From the NCBI RefSeq assembly GCF_000814325.1, contig NZ_JPHF01000001.1, positions 682,001 through 746,000 on the forward strand: DNA of 64,000 bases. The letters are read 5' to 3'. Positions 9,643-19,260 of the stretch are shown one piece after another (position 1 is the stretch's first letter; every line of letters starts with the position of its first letter). The notes beneath the pieces are model-generated. The model ran no database searches and was not told where the DNA came from. It worked only from the letters and a program-made list of their open reading frames with translations. A program made the position numbers and the translations under genes. Source of the DNA: Flavihumibacter sp. ZG627. Lineage in GTDB: Bacteria > Bacteroidota > Bacteroidia > Chitinophagales > Chitinophagaceae.

Positions 9643-10623
9643 ATGAATAAATCCAGGATCAATATCAAAAAAATTATTGCTGCCTTTCTCTGGCTGGTAG
9701 CCACCATTTCTTTGGTGGTGGTGCTGGTGGCAGCAATCAATACGAGTAATGATGCTACTTGTGCAGGAATAGAAGTAGAGATCCGGAACGATGAAAATTT
9801 CCTTTTCCTTGATCGTAAACAAGTTCTCAATCTTCTTATTGATTCGAGGAATGGGACAATCAAAGGAAGGCCTGTCGCAGAAATAGATTTACGAAAGCTC
9901 GAGGCAATTCTCAGGAAAAATATATGGGTGAAAGATGCCCAGCTTTTTTTTGATAAAGACCGGGTACTGCAGGTACTTGTAAAGCAGAAGGAACCAATTG
10001 CCCGGATATTTACTCAGGCGGGAAACTCTTATTACCTCGATACGAGTGGTACATACCTTCCCTTATCACAAGGAAGGCCTGCAATAAAATTGCCCGTCTA
10101 CACAGGATTACCCCCTAAGCTGAATTTATCTCGGCACACTGATAGTTCGTTATTAGCTGATATTTTATCCATTAATAAAACCTTGATCCAGGATTCATTT
10201 TGGTCGGCCCAGATAAGCCAGGTGTCAGTTACTCCCTTGAATGAATTTGAAATGGTACCATTAATAGGGGACCATATAATACTCTTTGGGGATGGGAAGG
10301 AAAGTGATAAAAAGTTTCGGCAACTGGAAATATTTTACAGGAATGTGATGGTTAAAACAGGATTCAATTATTACAGTGAAATCAATGTGAAATATGATCA
10401 ACAGGTAATTGGTAAAAGACGAAATGCAATATCCACATCCGTGGATAAAAAAAGATGGATGGTTAATGTTAGTGCAGCACCTTTAGCGGTTAGTAGTAAT
10501 GCGCAGGCCGCAGAAACTACTGCAGCCAACCTATCCCATCCCCATAGAAAAACTATTCCGGCCCAATCCGCATTGAAACCTGTTGCAATTCACAAGGCGA
10601 TAATGAATAAACAAAACAACTAA
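9643..10623 (+). CDS. ftsQ: Cell division protein FtsQ
   Basis: Single-pass division protein linking cytoplasmic and periplasmic parts of the divisome. The 326 residues have a short basic N-terminus, one membrane segment at about residues 12-32, and a POTRA-like region at about 40-110 followed by a periplasmic beta domain. Sequence similarity between FtsQ proteins is low, so the call depends partly on position between murC and ftsA. The last 60 residues are rich in Ala, Ser, Thr and Pro and look disordered. The start is one base after the murC stop. Confidence 0.9.
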   Translation: MNKSRINIKKIIAAFLWLVATISLVVVLVAAINTSNDATCAGIEVEIRNDENFLFLDRKQVLNLLIDSRNGTIKGRPVAEIDLRKLEAILRKNIWVKDAQLFFDKDRVLQVLVKQKEPIARIFTQAGNSYYLDTSGTYLPLSQGRPAIKLPVYTGLPPKLNLSRHTDSSLLADILSINKTLIQDSFWSAQISQVSVTPLNEFEMVPLIGDHIILFGDGKESDKKFRQLEIFYRNVMVKTGFNYYSEINVKYDQQVIGKRRNAISTSVDKKRWMVNVSAAPLAVSSNAQAAETTAANLSHPHRKTIPAQSALKPVAIHKAIMNKQNN

Positions 10624-10635
10624 AAACAACATAGC

Positions 10636-12021
10636 ATGAATTACGAACAGCCCATTATTGTTGGACTCGATATTGGAACGACAAAGATCGCTGCCATTGC
10701 GGGTCGCAAAAATGAGTTTGGCAAACTGGAGATTCTGGGATTTGGTCGTGCAAACAGCAACGGCGTAAAACATGGCCAGGTATTAAATATTGATGAAACA
10801 ATAAAAGCTATAGCTGCGGCACTTGAAAATTGTTACGCATCTAATCCTAATCTTGAAATAAGTGAAGTGTATGTTGGTATTGCAGGCCACCATATTAAGA
10901 GTCTCCAGACCCGTGGTGATATTGTGCGTCAGACAACTGAGGAAGAGATTTCCCAACGTGAGATTGACCAGTTGATTGCTGACCAATACAAAACTTATAT
11001 CCCTGCAGGCGACCAGATCATTGATGTGATACCGCAGGAATTCACGGTAGATAATTTTCAAAACATTCCTAACCCCATAGGTTATGGTGGGGTGAAGGTG
11101 GGAGCTAATTTCCATATCATTACAGGCGATAAGAATGCCATACGAAATATTAACAGGGCTGTAGAGAAGAGTGGATTACATACAAAAGACCTCGTGCTGC
11201 AGCCTCTTGCTTCTGCAGCAGCGGTAATGGGGCAGGAAGATATTGAAGCCGGGGTGGCCATCGTAGATATTGGAGGCGGCACTACAGACCTCGCTGTGTT
11301 CTATGAAGGCATTCTAAAGCATACAGCAGTTATACCTTTCGGAGGCGAGAATATCACTAACGATATTAAAACAGGTCTGGGGGTATTAAAAACGCAGGCG
11401 GAGCAGATGAAAGTCCAGTTTGGCTCAGCTCTTGCTAATGAAGCAAAGGCGAATGCATTCATAACAATACCGGGTATGCGCGGACTGCCTCCTAAGGAGA
11501 TCAGCGTAAAGAATCTTGCAAATATTATCCAGGCAAGGATGAGTGAGATCATGGACTTTGTGACCTATCATCTTAAACAGGTGGGTATGGATAGTAGAAT
11601 GCTCAATGGTGGAATCGTACTTACAGGTGGAGGATCACAACTAAAGCATCTTATCCAATTAACAGAATATGTAACCGGATTAAATGCGCGTATTGGTTAT
11701 CCAAATGAGCATCTGAAATCCGGACATATTGATGAACTCACCAAGCCTGTATATGCTACCTGCATAGGTCTTATACTTAAGGGATACGATGATTATGAAA
11801 GAAATCGTAAGCAGTTTGATCAACGTTACAAAGCAGTTGAGATACCAAATGATCTGCGAAAAGCCATAGAAGAAGATTCAGCAAATGGACAGGAAGATAA
11901 AGTTGAAGAAGTAGTGGCAACCGGAAAGCGAAAGGCAGGATTAAATGTAAATGGATTCTGGAACAAGTTCAAAGACAACCTGATTGATCTTTTTAAAGAA
12001 GAGGAAGATCATAAACTATAA
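10636..12021 (+). CDS. ftsA: Cell division actin homologue FtsA
   Basis: Actin-like ATPase that tethers FtsZ to the membrane. The 461 residues open with GLDIGTTKIAAIAG (phosphate 1 motif), carry VDIGGGTTDLAVF (phosphate 2) and GGIVLTGGGSQL near the adenosine motif. An SHS2/1C subdomain with the typical EVYVGIAGHHI segment is present. A C-terminal basic-amphipathic stretch with FWNKFKDNLIDLFKE fits the membrane-targeting helix. It lies 12 bases after ftsQ and 49 before ftsZ. Confidence 0.97.
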   Translation: MNYEQPIIVGLDIGTTKIAAIAGRKNEFGKLEILGFGRANSNGVKHGQVLNIDETIKAIAAALENCYASNPNLEISEVYVGIAGHHIKSLQTRGDIVRQTTEEEISQREIDQLIADQYKTYIPAGDQIIDVIPQEFTVDNFQNIPNPIGYGGVKVGANFHIITGDKNAIRNINRAVEKSGLHTKDLVLQPLASAAAVMGQEDIEAGVAIVDIGGGTTDLAVFYEGILKHTAVIPFGGENITNDIKTGLGVLKTQAEQMKVQFGSALANEAKANAFITIPGMRGLPPKEISVKNLANIIQARMSEIMDFVTYHLKQVGMDSRMLNGGIVLTGGGSQLKHLIQLTEYVTGLNARIGYPNEHLKSGHIDELTKPVYATCIGLILKGYDDYERNRKQFDQRYKAVEIPNDLRKAIEEDSANGQEDKVEEVVATGKRKAGLNVNGFWNKFKDNLIDLFKEEEDHKL

Positions 12022-12070
12022 TATCGCCTGATCCATTTTAATTTTCGATTAACCCATTAATAATTGTGAA

Positions 12071-13936
12071 ATGATACACTTTGATTTACCTAAAGAAAAA
12101 TCATCCATCATTAAGGTGATTGGTGTTGGAGGTGGTGGCAGCAATGCTGTTAACCATATGTTTAGTCAAAGTATTGACGGGGTGAATTTCATCATATGCA
12201 ATACTGACGCCCAGGCTATAGCGCTGAGCGACGTTCCCAATAAGATCCAGCTTGGTCCGCATCTTACCCAGGGCCTGGGAGCTGGCGCAAATCCTGAAAT
12301 TGGCAAACAGGCAACTGAAGAAAGTTTAGAAGAGATCAAGCGCATTCTGGAAGTGAATACCAAGATGGCATTTATTACCGCCGGAATGGGCGGTGGCACA
12401 GGTACCGGAGGTGCACCTATCATCGCAAAGATTTGTAAGGATCTTGGAGTACTTACTGTCGGTATTGTTACCACACCATTTTCTTATGAAGGAAGGAAGC
12501 GGCAACTCCAGGCCGAAGAGGGTATTCAGCAACTAAAACAGAATGTAGATACCTTACTTGTTATCAGCAATGACAAACTCCGTCATCAGTATGGTAACCT
12601 GAAAATGAAGGAAGCATTTGAGAAAGCCGACAATGTATTGGCAACAGCAGCAAAATGTATCACTGATGTTATTAGCAGTACCGGTCAGATCAATGTTGAC
12701 TTTGCAGATGTATGCACAGTAATGCGCAATGGCGGAGTAGCCATACTTGGAAATGCAGCATCTAATGGAGAGAATCGCGCTCAACGTGCCATTGAGGAAG
12801 CACTTAATTCACCACTACTTAATGATAATGATATCAGAGGTGCGAGATGGATTCTTATAAATATCAATTCTGCAGAGGGTGAACACGAGTTCACTATGGA
12901 TGAAGTGGATATCATTCAGAATTATTTATTGAATCAGGCAGGTGAGGACACGGATGTTATACTTGGATTGGGTTATGATAATTCATTAGGTGACAGGATT
13001 GGTATAACGCTCATTGCTACGGGGTTTGAATACAAGGATCCATTTAATAAGAGAGAGGTTAAAAAACCGGAGCAGAAGAAAGAAGAGAAGATAGTTATGA
13101 CATTGGTTTCCCGTACTGAAGAAACAAAGGTTTATGACCAGCCTGTACTGCCTTTTGTTACAGATGAGAAATCAGCATCAGATCCGGTTAAGATCAAAGG
13201 TGAAAGAACAACTTCTGTAATCATGCCTGCAATTAAGGATACCCTTGCAGAAGACCTTCAACCGAAGTTGGTAGAGGAAAAACCTCAGATTTCGGAACCT
13301 AAAGAGAATAAGGTTCCGGTAATATTTTTCTCAGATGAAGAGTCAGAGGAAATAAAGGGAAACGAAGAAAAGATCGAATTTAAACTTGTTGAAAATAATT
13401 CTTCGGTGTCTGCAGCATCCGGAGGATACTTGGCCAAGCCTTCCAATATTTATGCAGAACCGGCTAACAGGCCGGAAACAAATTCCAGGCCCCAATACAC
13501 GTCTCCTGTGAACGAACAACCAATTGCTCAACAGTTGCCGGCATTGCCACAGAAAGAGGAAGAACCCTCGTTCGATATGCAACTGGTGATCAAGGATCAT
13601 TCTCCTGCGGCGGATAAGCCAGGGGCACCATCAGCTCAACCTAAAGAACATGTTCCTGCTGAGGAGCCGGCAATGCCGGACGAAGCGGATGAACAAAAAA
13701 GGAAAGCCGCTGAAAGAATACAGAAACTAAGAAATCTGTCATTCAACATCAATGCAGCCGACCCTAACAATGAGTTTGACACTGTGCCAGCATATATCCG
13801 CCGCAATCTTGAACTCTATAACACTGTTTCACCGGCTGAGAATTTCTACAGCAACTATACTGTGAAAACAGATGAGCATAATAATACCCAGATCAGTACC
13901 ATCAATACTTTCCTTGATGGTAAAAAACCGGACTAA
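12071..13936 (+). CDS. ftsZ: Tubulin-like division GTPase FtsZ, long C-terminal tail
   Basis: Forms the cytoplasmic Z-ring. The GTP-binding tubulin signature GGGTGTGGAP begins near residue 106, and the GTPase plus second domain end near residue 325. The remaining about 295 residues form a Glu/Lys/Pro/Ser-rich tail, much longer than in E. coli (383 residues in total); long tails are common in Bacteroidota. A conserved-peptide-like VPAYIRRNLELY is about 50 residues before the end, so the FtsA-binding peptide is probably internal. A strong terminator follows at 13999-14028, so ftsZ ends the dcw transcript. Confidence 0.97.
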   Translation: MIHFDLPKEKSSIIKVIGVGGGGSNAVNHMFSQSIDGVNFIICNTDAQAIALSDVPNKIQLGPHLTQGLGAGANPEIGKQATEESLEEIKRILEVNTKMAFITAGMGGGTGTGGAPIIAKICKDLGVLTVGIVTTPFSYEGRKRQLQAEEGIQQLKQNVDTLLVISNDKLRHQYGNLKMKEAFEKADNVLATAAKCITDVISSTGQINVDFADVCTVMRNGGVAILGNAASNGENRAQRAIEEALNSPLLNDNDIRGARWILININSAEGEHEFTMDEVDIIQNYLLNQAGEDTDVILGLGYDNSLGDRIGITLIATGFEYKDPFNKREVKKPEQKKEEKIVMTLVSRTEETKVYDQPVLPFVTDEKSASDPVKIKGERTTSVIMPAIKDTLAEDLQPKLVEEKPQISEPKENKVPVIFFSDEESEEIKGNEEKIEFKLVENNSSVSAASGGYLAKPSNIYAEPANRPETNSRPQYTSPVNEQPIAQQLPALPQKEEEPSFDMQLVIKDHSPAADKPGAPSAQPKEHVPAEEPAMPDEADEQKRKAAERIQKLRNLSFNINAADPNNEFDTVPAYIRRNLELYNTVSPAENFYSNYTVKTDEHNNTQISTINTFLDGKKPD

Positions 13937-13998
13937 GCACATGTATTCCGTCTTTGAAAACAAAGTTTGTTTTTAGTTGTTTATCCTTATGGATAGTC

Positions 13999-14028
13999 GG
14001 CCCCACGCTTTTGCGAGGGGCCTTTTTT
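13999..14028 (+). terminator. Rho-independent terminator after ftsZ
   Basis: A 10-base arm (13999-14008) pairs with 14013-14022, with one A-A mismatch, around a TTTT loop. A run of six T follows at 14023-14028. It lies 62 bases after the ftsZ stop and before the next start at 14051. Confidence 0.92.
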
Positions 14029-14050
14029 AATTCCCAACCACCATAATTAT

Positions 14051-14980
14051 ATGCAAACCATCCTTATTACCGGCGGTACAGGCCTTATTGGAAAAGCACT
14101 GACTGGACTTTTGATCAGCAGACAATACAAAGTGATCATACTAACAAGGGAGCCATCGCGATATAAAAATAAAAAGGTGGAGGGGGTGAGTTATGCCTCC
14201 TGGGATGTGGAAAAGGGCGAGATGGATAAACAAGCGCTTTCTTCCGCCGATCACATCGTTCATCTGGCGGGGGCAGGCGTTGCTGATAAAAGATGGTCAA
14301 CTAGTAGAAAGAGAGAAATTGTGGATAGCAGGGTTAAAAGCGGGGAGCTGATTTGCCGTGTATTAAGAGAAACACCTAATAAGGTTCAGTCCGTTATTAG
14401 TGCTTCTGCAATAGGTTGGTATGGTAAGGATCCATCAATCCCTAATGAATTTCCCTTTAACGAAACAGATCCCTCCTCAAATGATTTTTTGGGCGATACG
14501 GCGCGTCAATGGGAGAGTAGCGTTCTTCCAGTTGAAGATATGGGGAAGCGACTGGTTATTTTGAGGACTGGAATTGTTTTGTCAGCAAATGGAGGCGCGA
14601 TGGCAGAATTCATAAAGCCAATCCGGCTTGGTATTGCAGCAATTCTTGGTAGTGGTGAACAGATGATCAGCTGGATCCATATTAATGATATGGTACGTAT
14701 GTATGCCGACGTTATAGAAAAGCGCGACTATAAAGGCGTTTATAATGCAGTAGCGCCTCATCCTGTAAGTAATAAAGAACTTACATTATTACTTGCCAGG
14801 AAAATGAAAGGAAATGCCTTTGTTCCAATTCATGTGCCTGTATTTATGCTTAAACTTATTTTGGGAGAAATGAGTATTGAAGTCCTGAAAAGCACCACGG
14901 TTAGTGCATCAAAGATCAGTAAGGCAGGTTTCCAGTTTGCATATCCTGATATAAATGCAGCAATAAATTCACTGATCTAA
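14051..14980 (+). CDS. TIGR01777-family NAD(P)-dependent epimerase-like protein
   Basis: Short-chain-dehydrogenase-like protein of the YfcH/TIGR01777 family; the substrate is not known. The 309 residues begin with a Rossmann motif ITGGTGLIGKAL (GxxGxxG at residues 8-14). The family features SASAIGWYG and WIHINDMV are visible, and the C-terminal part with VPIHVPVFMLKLILGEM fits the DUF1731 domain. It stands alone after the dcw terminator and is convergent with the ABC permease, whose stop is 14 bases away. Confidence 0.88.
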   Translation: MQTILITGGTGLIGKALTGLLISRQYKVIILTREPSRYKNKKVEGVSYASWDVEKGEMDKQALSSADHIVHLAGAGVADKRWSTSRKREIVDSRVKSGELICRVLRETPNKVQSVISASAIGWYGKDPSIPNEFPFNETDPSSNDFLGDTARQWESSVLPVEDMGKRLVILRTGIVLSANGGAMAEFIKPIRLGIAAILGSGEQMISWIHINDMVRMYADVIEKRDYKGVYNAVAPHPVSNKELTLLLARKMKGNAFVPIHVPVFMLKLILGEMSIEVLKSTTVSASKISKAGFQFAYPDINAAINSLI

Positions 14981-14994
14981 GGGTTTGTGACAAT

Positions 14995-15816
14995 CTAGAG
15001 ATCCCTTTTAAAATAAATTATATAATTAAGCAACCAGGTTACCAATATTAATATCACTGTATATATTGTATGGTTTGAAACAGCTTCCAGGCTTGCCTTG
15101 TAGGCCGATTCATCAAACCTGCTCAGGAAAGCAGGAGGAGGAAGGATCCGGTCAGAAATTTCAAGTGGGAAAAATTGGCCCATATCATTTTTCAGAAATT
15201 TATACTTGAAGAGATTTACAGCTATTGGTTCGGCAACAATGGAATAAAATAGAAAAATTGCCATTGCTATGAATGATTTTTTCACAACCAATCCAACGAG
15301 AAATGCTAGTGATAACTGTGAAAATGTCTGCAGAGCAAACAACCCGATATAAGATGATTGTTCCCACTTGTTTGAGCTGATATCACTTGTATTTGCATTG
15401 CCGATAATTATCGTCACAATCGTATAAAGAATAGTGAAAATTATTGTTATCAATACAACATTCAGAAGTTTGGCAAGTATAAACTGGTTCCTGCTCCACC
15501 CATCAATTATATTCTGCCTGTTGGTTCGGTAAGTATATTCATTTGTAATAAGCATTATCACCACTACCGCCGGAATAAATACTACCATTGATGAAAAGTA
15601 AGCAGTGGTGCGCCATACCCCGGGAAAACTAAAGGGATTGCCAATGAACATCTTAAAAACCTGTCCCGCACCTGATTTTTTTTCGCTTATCGTGTGGTAG
15701 ATATTCAAAAAAATATAATTGACTCCCGGATAGGATAGTATACATAAGCCAATCAATAACCAAAATATTGGATACTTGTTTATTTTGAGCCATTCCGTTC
15801 CTAAGAGTGATACCAT
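14995..15816 (-). CDS. ABC-2 type transporter permease
   Basis: Membrane subunit of an ABC exporter. About six hydrophobic segments are visible. A luminal region lies between the first two segments, and the conserved stretch with TNEYTYRTNRQNIIDGWSR is typical of small ABC-2 permeases. The ATG at 15816 (MVSLLGTEWLKI) is preferred over the upstream TTG at 15825, which overlaps the ATPase stop; either would keep tight coupling. The substrate is unknown. Confidence 0.85.
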   Translation of the reverse strand: MVSLLGTEWLKINKYPIFWLLIGLCILSYPGVNYIFLNIYHTISEKKSGAGQVFKMFIGNPFSFPGVWRTTAYFSSMVVFIPAVVVIMLITNEYTYRTNRQNIIDGWSRNQFILAKLLNVVLITIIFTILYTIVTIIIGNANTSDISSNKWEQSSYIGLFALQTFSQLSLAFLVGLVVKKSFIAMAIFLFYSIVAEPIAVNLFKYKFLKNDMGQFFPLEISDRILPPPAFLSRFDESAYKASLEAVSNHTIYTVILILVTWLLNYIIYFKRDL

Positions 15817-15821
15817 GATGA

Positions 15822-16715
15822 TCAATTTCCCGTTAATTCAAAGAATCTGGTTTCTAGTTTTTTCTTTTGTATAGAAAGGTGATGTAAAACGATTCCTCTT
15901 TCAAAACAAAACTGGTTTAAATCTGCCGGGTTAATTTTTCCCCTCATACAATACACCTGCAGGTAAGGGCCTTCCCGCTTAATGTTTACAATATCTTTAT
16001 ATTGTTCAAGTACTGCTTTTAGTGAGTTGTTGTCAGATGAAGCTATCTCAATTATATCTTCATCTGATAAGACCTCATCCACGGGTCCGGTTGAAACGAT
16101 TTTACCCGTTTTCAAAATAGCAACATGCGTACAAACTTTTTCCACTTCATTAAGTAGGTGGCTGGCCATGATAATTGTATGCCCTTTTTCCTGTAGTTCT
16201 CTGATAAGCCTCCTCACTTCTGCTATACCAACCGGATCGAGCCCATTGGTTGGCTCATCCAAAACCAATACTCCCGGATCTCCAAGGAGGGCCGCAGCTA
16301 TAGCAAGTCTTTGTTTCATTCCCAAACTATACGTGCTGAAGCGGCTGTTACGTCGATCATGGAGATTAACTGCATACAATACTTTTTCAATATCCTCCGG
16401 ATTTCCTCTGCCGCTTATGCTTTGTGTGATCTTAAGATTGTTTATTGCTGAGAGATAATGGTAAAAATTAGGCGTCTCGAGCAGAGATCCGATTTTTTTA
16501 CGCTGATCATTATTGCTGGCTTGTCCAAACCAGGAAAAATTTCCTGCATCCGGATTCAGCACATTGAGGATGATACTTAGTAGAGTAGTCTTCCCGCTTC
16601 CATTGGGCCCGAGTATTCCAAATACACTTCCTTTTGGCACCTGCAGACTAACGCCTTGCAGTGCCTTAATTGAGCCATATGATTTGGAGATATTTTCAAT
16701 TTCCAGAACAGGCAT
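15822..16715 (-). CDS. ABC transporter ATP-binding protein
   Basis: ATPase subunit partnering the permease just downstream. The 297 residues carry Walker A GPNGSGKTT (36-44), the signature YSLGMKQRLAIA, Walker B VLVLDEPTNGLD and a switch histidine in IIMASHLL. The C-terminal about 80 residues form the extra domain seen in ABC-2 exporter ATPases. Such pairs are often linked to drug, lipid or bacteriocin self-protection, but the sequence does not show which. Transcription of both genes probably starts upstream of 16715. Confidence 0.92.
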   Translation of the reverse strand: MPVLEIENISKSYGSIKALQGVSLQVPKGSVFGILGPNGSGKTTLLSIILNVLNPDAGNFSWFGQASNNDQRKKIGSLLETPNFYHYLSAINNLKITQSISGRGNPEDIEKVLYAVNLHDRRNSRFSTYSLGMKQRLAIAAALLGDPGVLVLDEPTNGLDPVGIAEVRRLIRELQEKGHTIIMASHLLNEVEKVCTHVAILKTGKIVSTGPVDEVLSDEDIIEIASSDNNSLKAVLEQYKDIVNIKREGPYLQVYCMRGKINPADLNQFCFERGIVLHHLSIQKKKLETRFFELTGN

Positions 16716-16759
16716 TTCTTTTTTATCAATTTATGCCTTGTATCACAGACAAGAAAACA

Positions 16760-16780
16760 TTTTTATGAATGGCATAAAAA
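16760..16780. terminator. AT-rich inverted repeat between fadN-like gene and ABC ATPase
   Basis: TTTTTATG (16760-16767) and CATAAAAA (16773-16780) are perfect inverted copies around a 5-base loop, ten bases after the stop of the minus-strand gene at 16790. It could be a weak terminator for that gene or an operator for the ABC genes. The stem is AT-rich, so termination is uncertain. Confidence 0.35.
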
Positions 16781-16789
16781 AGCTGGCAA

Positions 16790-19168
16790 TTAATTTCTGA
16801 CAGGTTTACCTGTTTTCAGAACACCCTGGATTCTCTCTAAAGTTTTTTTCTCACCGCAAAGTGATAAGAAGGCTTCTCTCTCCAGGTCAAGCAGGTATTG
16901 TTCTGTCACCAGAGTTGGCTCACTCAGATCACCACCACACATCACATAAGCTAGTTTGCGAGCTACCAGTGCGTCATGATCTGTAGCATAGTTAGCACGC
17001 CACATCCCGTTGATGCCCGCGTATAAAGCGCCTAAGGATGAACGGCCAAGCACTCTGATATCTGTTCGTTGTACCGGAGTAATGTAGCCGCTTTCATTTA
17101 TTTCCAAGACCGACCGTTTTGCTTCTGCAACTCTTCTTCCCTGGTTATAAACTATCTCGTCATTTCCTTTACGAAGAATACCCATATCAAATGCCTCATG
17201 TGCTGATGTTGCTACCTTTGCTGTGGCGATTGATAAAAAGCGATTTTTCAGGGTTATATTCTCAGGCTCATCTTCATGCATTTCATCCGCGGCCCTTAGC
17301 ACAAATTCTTTGGTTCCGCCACCTCCGGGTATTAATCCCACTCCCAGTTCAACAAGGCCAATATAAGTTTCAGCAGCTGCGCAAACCTTATCTGCATGCA
17401 GACTAAGTTCACAGGCTCCTCCCAATGTAAGGGCATGTGGCGCTACCACCACCGGAACAGAAGAGTATCGTGCACGCATCATTGTATTCTGGAACATGCG
17501 TATTGCCATATCCAATTCATCATATTCCTGTTCAATAGCAAGCATGAAAATCATACCCACATTTGCTCCTGCACTGAAATTAGGTGTGTCATTGGCTATG
17601 ACCAACCCTTTGTATTTTTCTTCTGCCAGGCCAATGGATCGTTGGATGCCTTCCAGTACTTCCCCACCTATGCTTCCCATTTTAGTATACCACTCTAACC
17701 CAAGCACATCATCACCCAGGTGATAGGTTCTGCAGGCACTGTTTTTCCATACAGTCTGTCCTTCAAAATTCTTCATTACAATAAATGCATCTCCTCCCGG
17801 AAGTGATTTATATCCTCTGGATGAAACATCATAATATAATCGCTTACCATTTTCGACCTTGTAGAATGTTTTGGCTCCTGACGCAATCATATCTTCAATC
17901 CAGGCAGCAACAGAATAACCGGCCTCTTTCATCTTTTTGACAGTCTTTTCCACTCCCAGTACATCCCAACTTTCAAAAGCGCCGATCTCCCATCCAAAAC
18001 CAGCCATCATTGCGTCATCAACCCGGTACAATTCATCCGAAATTTCAGGAATGCGATGTGATATATATGAAAATAACCCATAATGGAAATGCCGGTAAAA
18101 TTCACCCGCCTTATCAGTTCCCTGCACCAGCATAGACAACCTTGTTTTCAGATCGTCAACTGGCTTAGCCGCTTCCAGCGTTGCAAATTTTGGTCTCTGG
18201 CGCGGACCATATTCCATGGTGGACAGGTTAAGTGTCAGGATCTCTTTTGCCCCATCGGCTCCTTTGGTCTTCCTGAAGAAGCCCTGGCCGGTTTTATCGC
18301 CCAACCAATTACTGCTGACCATTTTGTTGAGCCATGCAGGAATATTGAAAACTGCACGCTGTTCATCATCGGGACAATTATCAGCAACCCCGGCAGCAAC
18401 TTTTACAAGTGTATCAATTCCTACAACATCTGCCGTGCGAAAAGTAGCAGATTTCGGACGCCCGATCACCGGACCCGTTAAGGCCTCAACTTCATCAATG
18501 GTAAGTCCGATCTTTTCAACGAGGCCGAATATGGCCATGATTCCATATACTCCAATTCTGTTGGCAATAAATGCGGGGGTGTCTTTGCATAAAACAGTTG
18601 TCTTTCCTAATTGAAGACTTCCGAAATCCATCAGAAAATCAACAACTTCCTGGCTGGTATGAGGGGTGGGAATTATTTCCAGCAGTCGCAGGTAACGTGG
18701 CGGATTGAAAAAATGTGTTCCGCAAAAATGCTTCCGGAAGTCTTCTGATCTTCCCTCAGCCATCATATGAATAGGTATACCCGATGTATTGGAACTAATG
18801 ATGGTACCCGGCTTGCGGAATTGTTCCACCTGTTCAAATATCTGTTGTTTTATATCGAGTCTTTCAACCACTACCTCTATGATCCAATCATAGCCACCGA
18901 TTTCTTTCATATTATCAGTGAAGTTGCCTGTGCTTATCCGCTTTACAACATCTTTGGAATATACAGGAGACGGGTTGCTTTTGAGGGCGGCCTGCAGTGC
19001 ATCATTTACCAGTTTATTTCTTGCTGCTTTCTCATTGCTGTCAACTGCTTCCTTTGGCACCATGTCAAGTAACAAAACCTGCAAACCAATTCCAGCAAAA
19101 TGACAGGCAATCCGGGATCCCATGACACCACTTCCTAATACGGCAACTTTTTTGATCTTTCTTTTCAT
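16790..19168 (-). CDS. fadN: 3-hydroxyacyl-CoA dehydrogenase/enoyl-CoA hydratase fusion (FadN-like)
   Basis: Bifunctional beta-oxidation enzyme catalysing hydration of enoyl-CoA and NAD-dependent oxidation of 3-hydroxyacyl-CoA. The 792 residues start with an NAD fold (VLGSGVMGSRIA) and the HAD C-terminal domains. The crotonase domain comes last, with both catalytic glutamates visible in GGACELSLHAD and IGLVELGVGLIPGGGG. Dehydrogenase first, hydratase last is the order of Bacillus FadN (about 789 residues), opposite to E. coli FadB. No thiolase or acyl-CoA dehydrogenase gene is adjacent, so partners must lie elsewhere. Confidence 0.9.
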   Translation of the reverse strand: MKRKIKKVAVLGSGVMGSRIACHFAGIGLQVLLLDMVPKEAVDSNEKAARNKLVNDALQAALKSNPSPVYSKDVVKRISTGNFTDNMKEIGGYDWIIEVVVERLDIKQQIFEQVEQFRKPGTIISSNTSGIPIHMMAEGRSEDFRKHFCGTHFFNPPRYLRLLEIIPTPHTSQEVVDFLMDFGSLQLGKTTVLCKDTPAFIANRIGVYGIMAIFGLVEKIGLTIDEVEALTGPVIGRPKSATFRTADVVGIDTLVKVAAGVADNCPDDEQRAVFNIPAWLNKMVSSNWLGDKTGQGFFRKTKGADGAKEILTLNLSTMEYGPRQRPKFATLEAAKPVDDLKTRLSMLVQGTDKAGEFYRHFHYGLFSYISHRIPEISDELYRVDDAMMAGFGWEIGAFESWDVLGVEKTVKKMKEAGYSVAAWIEDMIASGAKTFYKVENGKRLYYDVSSRGYKSLPGGDAFIVMKNFEGQTVWKNSACRTYHLGDDVLGLEWYTKMGSIGGEVLEGIQRSIGLAEEKYKGLVIANDTPNFSAGANVGMIFMLAIEQEYDELDMAIRMFQNTMMRARYSSVPVVVAPHALTLGGACELSLHADKVCAAAETYIGLVELGVGLIPGGGGTKEFVLRAADEMHEDEPENITLKNRFLSIATAKVATSAHEAFDMGILRKGNDEIVYNQGRRVAEAKRSVLEINESGYITPVQRTDIRVLGRSSLGALYAGINGMWRANYATDHDALVARKLAYVMCGGDLSEPTLVTEQYLLDLEREAFLSLCGEKKTLERIQGVLKTGKPVRN

Positions 19169-19247
19169 ATGGAAAAAATAGTTAGCTAAACAACTAATAT
19201 GTTCGAAGTTAGGTATTTTTAAATTTCAAACTAGAATTGCTTTATTA

Positions 19248-19255
19248 TAAATTTA
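19248..19255 (+). promoter_or_regulatory. Probable -7 box for glycerate kinase gene
   Basis: TAAATTTA resembles the Bacteroidota -7 consensus TAnnTTTG, with the last base different. TTTC (19224-19227) lies 20 bases upstream as a possible -33 element. The box ends five bases before the ATG at 19261, so the transcript may be nearly leaderless. Confidence 0.35.
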
Positions 19256-19260
19256 CCCGA

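Noticed and set aside
1-13936. Missing murB and ddl in the dcw cluster as a sign of gene loss
   Set aside because: These genes are commonly outside the cluster in Bacteroidota, so the layout is ordinary.
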